In this document: positions 1-6,620 of the stretch, one piece after another
Layout of the letters: each line of letters starts with the position of its first letter
Numbering within the stretch: position 1 is the stretch's first letter
Assembly: GCA_041497995.1 (NCBI GenBank)
Contig: JBGQHM010000135.1
Coordinates: forward strand, 1 to 15,092
Reading direction: 5' to 3'
DNA from: DATKMS01 sp041497995
GTDB lineage: Bacteria; Desulfobacterota; Binatia; HRBIN30
Length of the DNA: 15,092 nucleotides
Position numbers and translations under genes: made by a program
Notes under the pieces: generated by a model
The model's input: the letters and a program-made list of their open reading frames with translations, nothing else
What the model was told of the DNA's origin: nothing
The model's database searches: none

Positions 1-428
1 ACAGTCAGGAGTACGACTTCACGACGTTCCCCGAGGTCGTCAACAGTGCGCAGGAGGCGTACAAGCAGGCCGGCGTGAAAGACCCACGCGAGGAAATCAG
101 CATGGCCGAGGTGCACGACTGCTTCACGCCGACGGAGCTGGTCCTGATGGAGGACATGGGCTTCTCGCCGCGCGGTCAGGGCTGGAAGGACGTGCTCGCC
201 GGGCGCTTCGACGGCGACGGCGTGCAGCCGATCAATCCGGACGGCGGTCTGAAGAGTTTCGGACACCCGATCGGTGCCAGCGGGCTGCGTATGATGTACG
301 AGATGTGGCTGCAACTACGCGGTGAAGCAGGCGCGCGCCAGATCAAGAGTCCCAAGCTCGGGATGACCCACAACCTCGGTGGTGCGCCGGGCCGCTGCGT
401 GAGCTTCGTGTCGGTGGTCGGCGACTGA
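1..428 (+). CDS. Thiolase-like acyl-CoA acetyltransferase (SCP-x type), C-terminal part
   Basis: Only the last ~141 codons are in the window; the frame enters at base 3 and ends at TGA 426-428. The protein is the C-terminal half of a thiolase fold, which makes or cleaves C-C bonds in beta-ketoacyl-CoA. Visible signatures are EVHDCFTPTEL (an HDCF motif typical of the SCP-x/lipid-transfer thiolase branch), the catalytic-histidine loop GHPIGASG, and the final NLGGAPGRC segment. The usual Cys-x-Gly near the C-terminus of biosynthetic and degradative thiolases is replaced by HNLGG, which again points to the SCP-x-like branch, where many members have uncertain activity. The N-terminal nucleophilic cysteine lies outside the window. 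The next gene, a sulfatase, starts 64 bases downstream on the same strand. The family is sure; the substrate (fatty acid, sterol side chain or other) is unknown. Confidence 0.88.
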   Translation, partial: SQEYDFTTFPEVVNSAQEAYKQAGVKDPREEISMAEVHDCFTPTELVLMEDMGFSPRGQGWKDVLAGRFDGDGVQPINPDGGLKSFGHPIGASGLRMMYEMWLQLRGEAGARQIKSPKLGMTHNLGGAPGRCVSFVSVVGD

Positions 429-471
429 CGACACGCGCGGTTGTCCATGACGGCTACACGGGTTGTCGCGC

Positions 472-489
472 TCCCCGGCTAAGCGGGGA
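472..489 (+). promoter_or_regulatory. Hairpin covering the sulfatase ribosome binding site
   Basis: TCCCCG (472-477) and CGGGGA (484-489) are perfect complements around a 6-base loop, GCTAAG. The right arm contains the only Shine-Dalgarno-like sequence (GGGGA) before the sulfatase ATG at 493. Folding would therefore hide the ribosome binding site. No T-run follows, so it does not look like an intrinsic terminator for the upstream thiolase gene. The pairing is visible in the sequence; any regulatory effect is inferred. Confidence 0.4.
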
Positions 490-492
490 ACG

Positions 493-2085
493 ATGATGGC
501 GAAGGCCGCTCGGTGGGTCCTCCTCATTGCCCTGCTGGTGATTGGCGGCTGGTGGCTCGTCGCGCGCACGCGCCCGAGTTTCGAGCCCGGCGTGCGCGCC
601 GATATCGATGCGGCGCCGTTCACGGATACGGCGAAAGACGCGCAGCCGGTTGCGCAGGTCATCAAGCCCAACGGCAAGAGCGTGCCGAGGAAGCCCAACT
701 TCGTCATCATTCTCGCCGATGATCTGGGATACGGCGACCTCGAGAGCTACGGCTCCGCGGCGATCCGTACTCCCAACCTCGATCGCTTGGCGCACGAGGG
801 CGTGCGCTTCACCGAGTTCTACGCCAGTGCCTCGGTGTGTTCGCCGTCGCGTGCGGGCCTGCTCACCGGGCGCTATCCGGTGCGCACCGGCGTCAGCTAC
901 ATCATCTTCGCGAGCGAGATCTCGCTCGCGCACCGCATCAACCTCGCGCTCACGCGCCTGTCGACGCACATCGGAGTGTCGGAGTTCCACGACTCCTTCG
1001 TCAACGGCCTGCCGGACTCCGAGATTACCCTCCCAGAGGCGCTGCAGGTTGCCGGTTACGCCACGGGAATGGCGGGCAAGTGGCATCTGGGCGACTTCTC
1101 GTACGATCGGAAATTTCTCCCGACACGGCACGGCTTCGACTTCTTCGAAGGCATCCCGCATTCGAACGACGAGTTTCCGGTCGCCTACTTCCGCAACGAA
1201 GAGCGGCTCACACCCAACGTCGGCTTGGAACAGGAGCAGCTGACCGCGGATTTCACCAAGGCGGCGATCCAGTTCATCGATGCCAACAAGGACCGGCCGT
1301 TCTTCCTCTACGTCGCGGAGAAGGACGTCCACATTCCCTTCTTTCCGTCCAAGAATTTCAAAGGGCGGTCGGCGGCGGGGCCCTTCGGCGACGCGGCCGA
1401 GGAACTCGACTGGAGCGTCGGCGAGATCATGAGCGCGCTGGACGCGCGCGGCCTACGCGACAACACCGTGGTGATCTTCACCAGCGACAACGGCGCCTGG
1501 TTCGACGGCAGCACGCAGGGATTGCGGGGTCGCAAGGGGATGCCTTTCGAGGGCGGGCAGCGCGTGCCGATGATCGCTTCGTGGCCCGGAACGTTGCCGG
1601 CGGGCATCCAGGTGGATGCCCCGGCGATGAACATCGACTTGTTCCCGACGCTGCTCGGGCTCGCCGGGCTTGAGCTGCCCACCGATCGCGTCATCGACGG
1701 GCGCGACATCTGGGGCCTGATGGCGGGACAAAACACCACCAGCCCGCACGACGCGCTGTTCTTCTTCGACGACAAGGTCATCGATGCAGTGCGCTCGGGG
1801 CCGTGGAAGTACTACCGCTCCGCCAACCGCTTCTATTGGCCGGTGCCCTACGACTCGCCGCGCACGCTCGCCGGACAGCGCGCCGCGGCGTACACGTACA
1901 CGGACCCGAAGACGGGCAAGACCATTCAGCTGGTCTCGAATTTTCCGATGCTGTACGACTTACGGATCGATCGGGGCGAGTCGTACAACGTCGCCGATCG
2001 TCATCCGGACGAGAGCGCGCGCTTGCGCGGCTTCATCGAACGCTGGGAGCAGGACTTCGTGGCCAACCCGCGCGGCTGGAAGTAG
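493..2085 (+). CDS. Cys-type sulfatase with N-terminal membrane anchor
   Basis: This 530-residue protein belongs to the alkaline-phosphatase-superfamily sulfatases, which hydrolyse sulfate esters. Residues ~8-24 are a hydrophobic signal or anchor segment, so it probably acts in the periplasm or on a membrane. Metal-site aspartates sit in LADDLGYGD (76-77). The FGly signature CSPSR is at 116-120, with Cys codon TGT at 838-840; it needs oxidation by a formylglycine-generating enzyme not seen here. GKWHLG (~195-200), a histidine at ~280 in EKDVHIP, and TSDNG (331-335) complete the usual active site. About 35 extra residues lie between the FGly helix and LPDSEITLPEAL, an unusual insertion. I chose ATG 493 because purine-rich GCGGGGA precedes it; ATG 496 and TTG 463 are possible. 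The substrate is unknown. The gene is convergent with the aminotransferase gene, 50 bases apart. Confidence 0.93.
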   Translation: MMAKAARWVLLIALLVIGGWWLVARTRPSFEPGVRADIDAAPFTDTAKDAQPVAQVIKPNGKSVPRKPNFVIILADDLGYGDLESYGSAAIRTPNLDRLAHEGVRFTEFYASASVCSPSRAGLLTGRYPVRTGVSYIIFASEISLAHRINLALTRLSTHIGVSEFHDSFVNGLPDSEITLPEALQVAGYATGMAGKWHLGDFSYDRKFLPTRHGFDFFEGIPHSNDEFPVAYFRNEERLTPNVGLEQEQLTADFTKAAIQFIDANKDRPFFLYVAEKDVHIPFFPSKNFKGRSAAGPFGDAAEELDWSVGEIMSALDARGLRDNTVVIFTSDNGAWFDGSTQGLRGRKGMPFEGGQRVPMIASWPGTLPAGIQVDAPAMNIDLFPTLLGLAGLELPTDRVIDGRDIWGLMAGQNTTSPHDALFFFDDKVIDAVRSGPWKYYRSANRFYWPVPYDSPRTLAGQRAAAYTYTDPKTGKTIQLVSNFPMLYDLRIDRGESYNVADRHPDESARLRGFIERWEQDFVANPRGWK

Positions 2086-2127
2086 CGCTGTCAGGAGTTC
2101 TGGAAGCCCAACACGGGCAATTCGCAA

Positions 2128-2145
2128 GGGACAGGTCACTTCCCG
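2128..2145. repeat. Possible REP-like remnant in convergent gene junction
   Basis: GGGACAGGTCACTTCCC lies where the sulfatase and aminotransferase genes converge and overlaps the aminotransferase stop codon. From memory it resembles the GGGACAGG(T)CACTTTTCC-type end sequences found with REP-associated tyrosine transposases in deltaproteobacterial and acidobacterial genomes. There is only one copy, the inverted partner is absent, and no transposase is in the window. It may equally be chance. Confidence 0.2.
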
Positions 2146-3572
2146 TACATATTGGCGATGGTCTCGTCCCAGAGCTGAACGAGTTTGTCGCAGTCGTCGA
2201 GGGTGGTGTCCGGTCCGGTGAGGATCATGTTGACGATGGGAATCAGCACGATGCCGCGGTTCAGGCAGTGGTACAGCCAATACTCGCGGTAGCCGCCGAA
2301 CCCGACGCCCTTCGCAGCGGAGAGCGCGTCGTAGGCCACGTCGGGCATGAAGCTGACGTTCAACCGGGCACCCACGGCATCGACGCGGAACGGCGCGCCG
2401 TGTTTCTCGATGACGCCTCGCATGCCCCGCTCGAGATGGTCCATCGAGGCGAACATCTTTGCGAAGGTTGCGTCGGTGTAGTTGTGCTCCAACGAGAGGC
2501 GCAGCGCGCGCAAGCACAGCATGTTCGCCGAGTTCGTAGTGCCTTGACCGGTCAGGCCGCAGATCCCCCACGGCGTGAAGTCGTCGAGCAGGGCCTGCCA
2601 CTTCTTGGCCCATTCCTCCTTGAGCCCCATGACCCCTACCGGCAGCCCCGCGCCAATGCTCTTCCCCGACACCCAAATGTCCGGCTCCAATCCCCACTCG
2701 CGCGTCAGGCCTCCGGGCCCCGAGGTTTGCGTGTGCGTTTCGTCGAGGAGCAAGAGCGTACCGTACTTGGTGCACAGCTTTCGTAGTCCGTCGTGCCAGC
2801 CTTCTCTCGGCATGGTGAAGCCCGCGTCTGTCAGGAAGGGTTCGGTCAGCAGCACCGCCACGTCCTCGTCCCGCAGCGCTCTCTCGACGCCCTCCAAGTC
2901 GTTGAACTCGGCAATCTTGGTGACGGCGGCCGGGTCTTCCCCCGGTCTGAAGTGAGCCCATCGGAACTCGACACAGCCAGGGCGCGGCATCCACTTCAGC
3001 GTGTCGTCCACCGTCCCGTGATACCCCGTGTTGAACATGAGGAGCTTCGAACGCTTCGTGATGCTGCGCGCGAGATTGATCGCCATGCGGTTCGAGTCCG
3101 ACGCGGACAACGTCACGTACCAGAACGGCAGGCCCACGCGCTCGGCCAACATGTCGCCGATGGCGATCACGTCCTCCGTGGGAGCCATGGACGTAACTCC
3201 TCTGTTCAGAATCTGGTCGGCGATGCCGCGCGTGACTGCGTTGTCCGGCGAGTGGCCGAAAATGGCGGGTGTGTCGGCGAAATGGAAGTCGATGTACTCG
3301 TTGCCGTCCACGTCCCACAGGCGATTGCCCTTGGCGCGGTCGACGTAGAACGTGTAGGGCAACAACCAGTCCGCTTGCCACGTGCACGGCACCCCCTTGA
3401 CCATGTGCCTCTGTGCGCGCTCGAACAGCGCGAAGCTCTTCGGCGTCCGCCTCTGATACAGCTCCGATTCCTCGGCGATGAGCCCCATCACACGTGTCAC
3501 GTCGATGCCCGCGTGGATGGGTGTCAGGGCAGAGTAGTCGTCATAGATGCGCTCCGTCTTTGTCGTCGCCAT
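2136..3572 (-). CDS. Class III PLP-dependent aminotransferase (glutamate-1-semialdehyde aminomutase-like)
   Basis: This 478-residue, probably cytosolic enzyme belongs to the class III (ornithine/GSA) aminotransferases, which move an amino group between an amine or amino acid and a carbonyl. Family marks are FYVDRAKGNRLWDVDGNEYIDF (70s-90s), the cofactor aspartate in LLLLDETHT (D277), and the Schiff-base lysine in VSGKSIGAGLPVG (K304). The phosphate-binding segment, usually SGTEA, reads SASDSNR (156-162), and NTGYHGTVDD follows. I recall this from an uncharacterised clade with ATDANR-like motifs, not from true HemL. The start at ATG 3572 is set by a strong GGAGGA just upstream; an in-frame TTG at 3605 would overlap that site and is less likely. 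It is the last gene of a three-gene operon, 39 bases after the FGGY kinase. A heme role is unlikely; the real substrate is unknown. Confidence 0.92.
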   Translation of the reverse strand: MATTKTERIYDDYSALTPIHAGIDVTRVMGLIAEESELYQRRTPKSFALFERAQRHMVKGVPCTWQADWLLPYTFYVDRAKGNRLWDVDGNEYIDFHFADTPAIFGHSPDNAVTRGIADQILNRGVTSMAPTEDVIAIGDMLAERVGLPFWYVTLSASDSNRMAINLARSITKRSKLLMFNTGYHGTVDDTLKWMPRPGCVEFRWAHFRPGEDPAAVTKIAEFNDLEGVERALRDEDVAVLLTEPFLTDAGFTMPREGWHDGLRKLCTKYGTLLLLDETHTQTSGPGGLTREWGLEPDIWVSGKSIGAGLPVGVMGLKEEWAKKWQALLDDFTPWGICGLTGQGTTNSANMLCLRALRLSLEHNYTDATFAKMFASMDHLERGMRGVIEKHGAPFRVDAVGARLNVSFMPDVAYDALSAAKGVGFGGYREYWLYHCLNRGIVLIPIVNMILTGPDTTLDDCDKLVQLWDETIANMYGK

Positions 3573-3575
3573 AGT

Positions 3576-3581
3576 TCCTCC
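3576..3581 (-). promoter_or_regulatory. Ribosome binding site deciding the aminotransferase start
   Basis: On the minus strand GGAGGA lies 3 bases before ATG 3572 (context GGCGGAGGAACTATG). It is the strongest Shine-Dalgarno of this operon and favours the 478-residue product over an upstream TTG start that would place the site inside the gene. Confidence 0.65.
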
Positions 3582-3611
3582 GCCTTTTGCTTCAGATTTT
3601 TTCAACGGGCA

Positions 3612-5180
3612 TTAGCCGTTCAGGTGCCGATACGTGCGCTTACTACACCGTTGGATTTCGAGGAACGCCCCAAAAAGGTCGTCGTATATGCGGCGGTTGG
3701 CTGGGTCCGGGCGGTACACCTTGTCGCACCGAACTAACCGGGGGATGTCTTCGAAGCGGATCCAGCCTAAGCCGACGGCGGCGATGAACGCTGCGCCGCG
3801 CGCGTTGGCCTGCCGTGGATCCTCTACTCTGTGAAGCTCACGGTCCAGCACGTCGGCGAAGATCTGGCACCACACGTCTGACTGCGCCGCACCGCCGATG
3901 ATGCGGATCGGGCTCAGCCGGCGGCGGACGAAGCGTTCCACGTAGCGCAGACTCCAGCGCGTGTTGTAGGCAACTCCCTCCATGACCGCGCGTATCATGT
4001 GATCGAGATTGGTCGCGGTGGAAATGTTGTGAAAGCCGCCGCGCAGGGTGCCGTCGTCGACCGGCGTCCGTTCGCCATTGAGCCAGGGTGTGAAGAGCAG
4101 CTTGTGGCTGCCAGCCGGCACCGTTTCCGCGATGCGGTCGAGGACCTCGTAGGGCCGGTCAGGCATGCGCGCTTCGAGGAACGCATTGCGATGGAAGAGA
4201 ATGTTGTCGGCGAGAAAGCTCAGCGCGCCGCCGGCGAGGTCCTGCTCGTTGACGCACTGATACTTCCCGGCGATCGCCGTGGGGAAGGACGCGATGGAGT
4301 GCAGCATGTCGGTGCGCTTCCACGGCACGATGCACTCGATCCACGACGAGGTGCCGACATAGAGGTGCGGTTCGTAGTCGCGCACCGCTCCCGAGCCGAT
4401 GAGCGCGCACTGATGGTCCGGCGAGCCGAGCACGACCGGGATGCCGCGCGGCACGCCCATCGCGTCGGCGCATTCGGCGCGCAGCGGACCGAGCACGTCC
4501 GTCGAGGCGTGCAGGGGTGGTAGCTTGTCGCGGTCGATGCCGAGCAGGGCGATGAGCTCGTCGTCATATCGAAGGGCGTTCGGATCGCGGGCGTCCGTCA
4601 CCCAGAAGAGGTGCATCGAATCATACGATGCCGCGCACTTCCCCGTGAGCCGGAGATTCAGATAGTCCTTGCTTCCCAGGAACACGTGGGTCCGCGCGTA
4701 CACCTCGGGCTGCGCGTATTTCCAGAAGAGGACGTGCGCGGCATCGTCTTTCCCGGACACCGTCGGCGCGCCGGCGGTGCGCGAGATCCACTTCCAGGCT
4801 TTCGGAAGATTGTAGCCCAGCAGGCTCGGAAAGCCGCTCATCACCCGGCGCACATACGGCGCACCGCGCGAGTCCATCCAGGTGAGCGCGTTGCCGAGAT
4901 GCTGGCCGTTGCGGTCGACGGCGACCGTGGTGGAAAACGTGCTCGACACGCACACTGCCCCGATCTGGTCGACCAGCTCCGTGTGGCGATCGATCAGCCG
5001 CCGAGACGCTTTTAGCAAGGCGCTCCACCAGTCTTCGGGATCCTGTTCGGCGCCTCCGCCTTCGATGAACTGGATGGGCGTCGCTTCGAAGTCGGAGTCG
5101 ACCACGACGCCGCGCGCCGACACGATCGCCGCCTTGATTCCCGAAGTGCCGTGATCGATGGCGAGGACGTGTTGGTCCAT
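3612..5180 (-). CDS. FGGY-family carbohydrate kinase (xylulokinase-like)
   Basis: The 522-residue length is usual for FGGY kinases, which phosphorylate sugars and polyols (xylulose, glycerol, ribulose and others) with ATP. The N-terminal ATPase-fold domain opens with AIDHGTSGIKAA (8-19), the first phosphate loop. Sugar-side motifs QDPEDWW (~46-52) and LTWMDSRG (~99-106) follow. The catalytic aspartate is D255 in GSPDHQCALIGSG. The C-terminal domain carries the second nucleotide loop in IRIIGGAAQSD and a Gly/Ala-rich helix near ARGAAFIAAVGLG. Start ATG 5180 has no clear Shine-Dalgarno and lies 29 bases after the stop of the upstream saccharopine-dehydrogenase-like gene, so translational coupling is possible. 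No transporter or isomerase for a known pentose pathway lies nearby, so ordinary xylose use is not supported. The substrate is unknown; family assignment is firm. Confidence 0.93.
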   Translation of the reverse strand: MDQHVLAIDHGTSGIKAAIVSARGVVVDSDFEATPIQFIEGGGAEQDPEDWWSALLKASRRLIDRHTELVDQIGAVCVSSTFSTTVAVDRNGQHLGNALTWMDSRGAPYVRRVMSGFPSLLGYNLPKAWKWISRTAGAPTVSGKDDAAHVLFWKYAQPEVYARTHVFLGSKDYLNLRLTGKCAASYDSMHLFWVTDARDPNALRYDDELIALLGIDRDKLPPLHASTDVLGPLRAECADAMGVPRGIPVVLGSPDHQCALIGSGAVRDYEPHLYVGTSSWIECIVPWKRTDMLHSIASFPTAIAGKYQCVNEQDLAGGALSFLADNILFHRNAFLEARMPDRPYEVLDRIAETVPAGSHKLLFTPWLNGERTPVDDGTLRGGFHNISTATNLDHMIRAVMEGVAYNTRWSLRYVERFVRRRLSPIRIIGGAAQSDVWCQIFADVLDRELHRVEDPRQANARGAAFIAAVGLGWIRFEDIPRLVRCDKVYRPDPANRRIYDDLFGAFLEIQRCSKRTYRHLNG

Positions 5181-5209
5181 GGATGTAGGTGGTTACGGCG
5201 CGAGAAAGA

Positions 5210-6418
5210 TTACAGCGTCATCGTGCTGACGGTTCCATCGGCCGCCACCGACTCGAACAGAATGTCGCCGCCGCCGCCGGAGCCGCCACGTGAGAAGAAC
5301 TGGGACGCCAGCGCCAGAAACTCCGAGGCATCGATACACGCTTCCGGCGGCAGCACGCCCTTCCCGGTGATCTTGCCCTGTTGAAGCAGCATCGCGCCGA
5401 TGGCGGCTGGAATGCCGGTTCCCTCACCGAGACCACCGGCCTGCGAGGAAATGTGCACGCGCAGCTCGCGCCGCTGGCCGTCCTTGCGGCCTTTGACCAC
5501 CACGGACATGCAGCCGCGTACGCTGCCGAAGTTCGTCTCGCGCAGGATGCGATCGCGCTCGCGAATGACATAGGCAACCGCGAAGTCATACGGCGTGACC
5601 GGCTGACCGTTGACGTCGATCGGCTCGCGGCTCGACAGCCCCAGCCGGCACAACTCCGCGGTCAGCTGGTAGTACGCGATCGGCAGCACCGATCCTTTGT
5701 TCGTCACCTGACGCACCTTGAGGTAGCGTGGCAGCGTGACCTGTTCCGGATGCGGATACGGATAGAGGGGCACTTCGCCGAGCACCGGAAAGTTGAACGT
5801 TTGGCGCAACGCGATACCGTCTTCGCCGAAGTACTTCACGTACTGGAGCTTGCCGTCGAGGAACATGGGGATGTCGATGCTCATGCAATGGAAGCGATGA
5901 CCGATCACCCCGGGGCCTTCGATGGCTTCGCCGCCGTGACAATGGAAGATGTCGATAGAGTCGGTCTCGTCGAGCTGGGTGGTCGCGAGGAACTTCGCGA
6001 GCAGGTTGGTCACACCCGGCGAGGCACCCATGCCGACGACGGCGGTCACGCCGGCGCTCTTTGCCGCTGCGTCGAGGCCGAGGATTTCCAAGGTCACGTC
6101 GACGTCGTCGCAGATGTCGACGTAGTTCACGCCCGCCTCGATCACCGCCGAGAGAATCGTCTTCACCGTCTTGTAGAACGGACCGACGCAGTTCAGGACG
6201 ACATCGGCGCCCGCGACCGCTTGTCTCACGCTCTGCGGATTGGAGGCGTCGACCCGAACCACGGAGACTTTCCCTCCGTTGGAAGCGGCCAGCTCGCGCG
6301 CCTTTACGACGTTCACGTCACCGACGGCGACCTCGGAAAACGTCGCCTGGCTTGCTAGCGTGCTGACCGCAACGCTGCCAACGGCGCCGCAACCTCCTAG
6401 GACAACCACTCTGCTCAT
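5210..6418 (-). CDS. Saccharopine dehydrogenase-like NAD(P)-dependent oxidoreductase
   Basis: This 402-residue Rossmann-fold protein resembles saccharopine dehydrogenase, carboxynorspermidine synthase and related reductases. The family catalyses NAD(P)-linked reductive joining of an amine to a carbonyl, or the reverse. The dinucleotide loop GGCGAVGS is at residues 8-15, an acidic residue sits at the end of strand 2 (VGDVN), ADVVLNCVGPF marks strand 4, and GVNYVDICDD and GMGASPGVTNLLAK are typical family blocks. A Gly/Ser-rich stretch, SRGGSGGGGD, sits near the C-terminus and probably forms a flexible loop. GGGGAAAGGAAA precedes ATG 6418. This is the first gene of the leftward operon with the FGGY kinase and aminotransferase. 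It is too short for eukaryotic bifunctional lysine enzymes, and lysine metabolism is not indicated by the neighbours. The exact reaction is unknown. Confidence 0.9.
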   Translation of the reverse strand: MSRVVVLGGCGAVGSVAVSTLASQATFSEVAVGDVNVVKARELAASNGGKVSVVRVDASNPQSVRQAVAGADVVLNCVGPFYKTVKTILSAVIEAGVNYVDICDDVDVTLEILGLDAAAKSAGVTAVVGMGASPGVTNLLAKFLATTQLDETDSIDIFHCHGGEAIEGPGVIGHRFHCMSIDIPMFLDGKLQYVKYFGEDGIALRQTFNFPVLGEVPLYPYPHPEQVTLPRYLKVRQVTNKGSVLPIAYYQLTAELCRLGLSSREPIDVNGQPVTPYDFAVAYVIRERDRILRETNFGSVRGCMSVVVKGRKDGQRRELRVHISSQAGGLGEGTGIPAAIGAMLLQQGKITGKGVLPPEACIDASEFLALASQFFSRGGSGGGGDILFESVAADGTVSTMTL

Positions 6419-6442
6419 GTTCGTTTCCTTTCCCCACTCTCG

Positions 6443-6476
6443 GTGCTGGTAGCACGTCTGCGGAGCTTACGCCGCA
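6443..6476 (-). promoter_or_regulatory. Two small hairpins in the leader of the leftward operon
   Basis: Two 5-bp perfect inverted repeats lie side by side upstream of the saccharopine-dehydrogenase-like start: GTGCT/AGCAC (6443-6447 with 6451-6455, 3-base loop) and TGCGG/CCGCA (6459-6463 with 6472-6476, 8-base loop). Both would be in the transcript leader if transcription begins near the palindrome at 6483. They are short enough to be chance in GC-rich DNA. Confidence 0.22.
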
Positions 6477-6482
6477 ATACAA

Positions 6483-6494
6483 GTGAGTACTCAC
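6483..6494. promoter_or_regulatory. Perfect 12-base palindrome, probable operator
   Basis: GTGAGTACTCAC is a perfect palindrome in an AT-richer context (CAA on the left, ATTTG on the right). It sits 65 bases upstream of the leftward operon and 126 bases upstream of the rightward LLM-kinase pair. Its size, symmetry and position in a divergent spacer are typical of a dimeric TetR-type regulator site. No regulator gene is in the window. I did not see another copy in the window. The symmetry is seen; the operator role is inferred. Confidence 0.5.
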
Positions 6495-6547
6495 ATTTGT
6501 TGCGCCCGCAATGCCGGATCATCGATGTCGGCATAGTGATGCGCTCG

Positions 6548-6576
6548 TTGACACCCTCGGCGGGGGACCGCACTAT
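6548..6576 (+). promoter_or_regulatory. Candidate sigma70-type promoter for the LLM-kinase pair
   Basis: A perfect TTGACA (6548-6553) is followed after exactly 17 bases by CACTAT (6571-6576), which matches three of six positions of the -10 consensus. An overlapping TATCAC (6574-6579) would give a 20-base spacer. Transcription would start about 40 bases before ATG 6621. The palindrome at 6483-6494 lies upstream of the -35, so a regulator bound there would act as an activator or from a distance on this side. Confidence 0.4.
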
Positions 6577-6620
6577 CACATCCGGCTCGAGCAGTTGGTA
6601 GGGAGACGAGGGTAGGGACT

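Noticed and set aside
454..1332. 292-codon minus-strand frame opposite the sulfatase
   Set aside because: It is rich in Arg, Glu and Val from reversed GC-rich codons; the sulfatase frame has all active-site motifs.
2086..2135. Possible terminator between convergent sulfatase and aminotransferase genes
   Set aside because: Only a 4-bp GCCC/GGGC stem is visible and no T-run follows on either strand.
2083..2178. The sulfatase frame stays open for about 30 codons after its TAG stop
   Set aside because: The sulfatase is already complete in length and motifs. The downstream bases mostly belong to the convergent aminotransferase gene, and no readthrough signal is seen.
1960..3387. 475-codon minus-strand frame overlapping the aminotransferase and sulfatase end
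   Set aside because: It is a shadow in another frame of the aminotransferase gene, with Arg/His-rich low-information sequence and no motif.
5381..6358. 325-codon plus-strand frame opposite the saccharopine-dehydrogenase-like gene
   Set aside because: The minus strand carries clear Rossmann and family blocks; this frame shows none.
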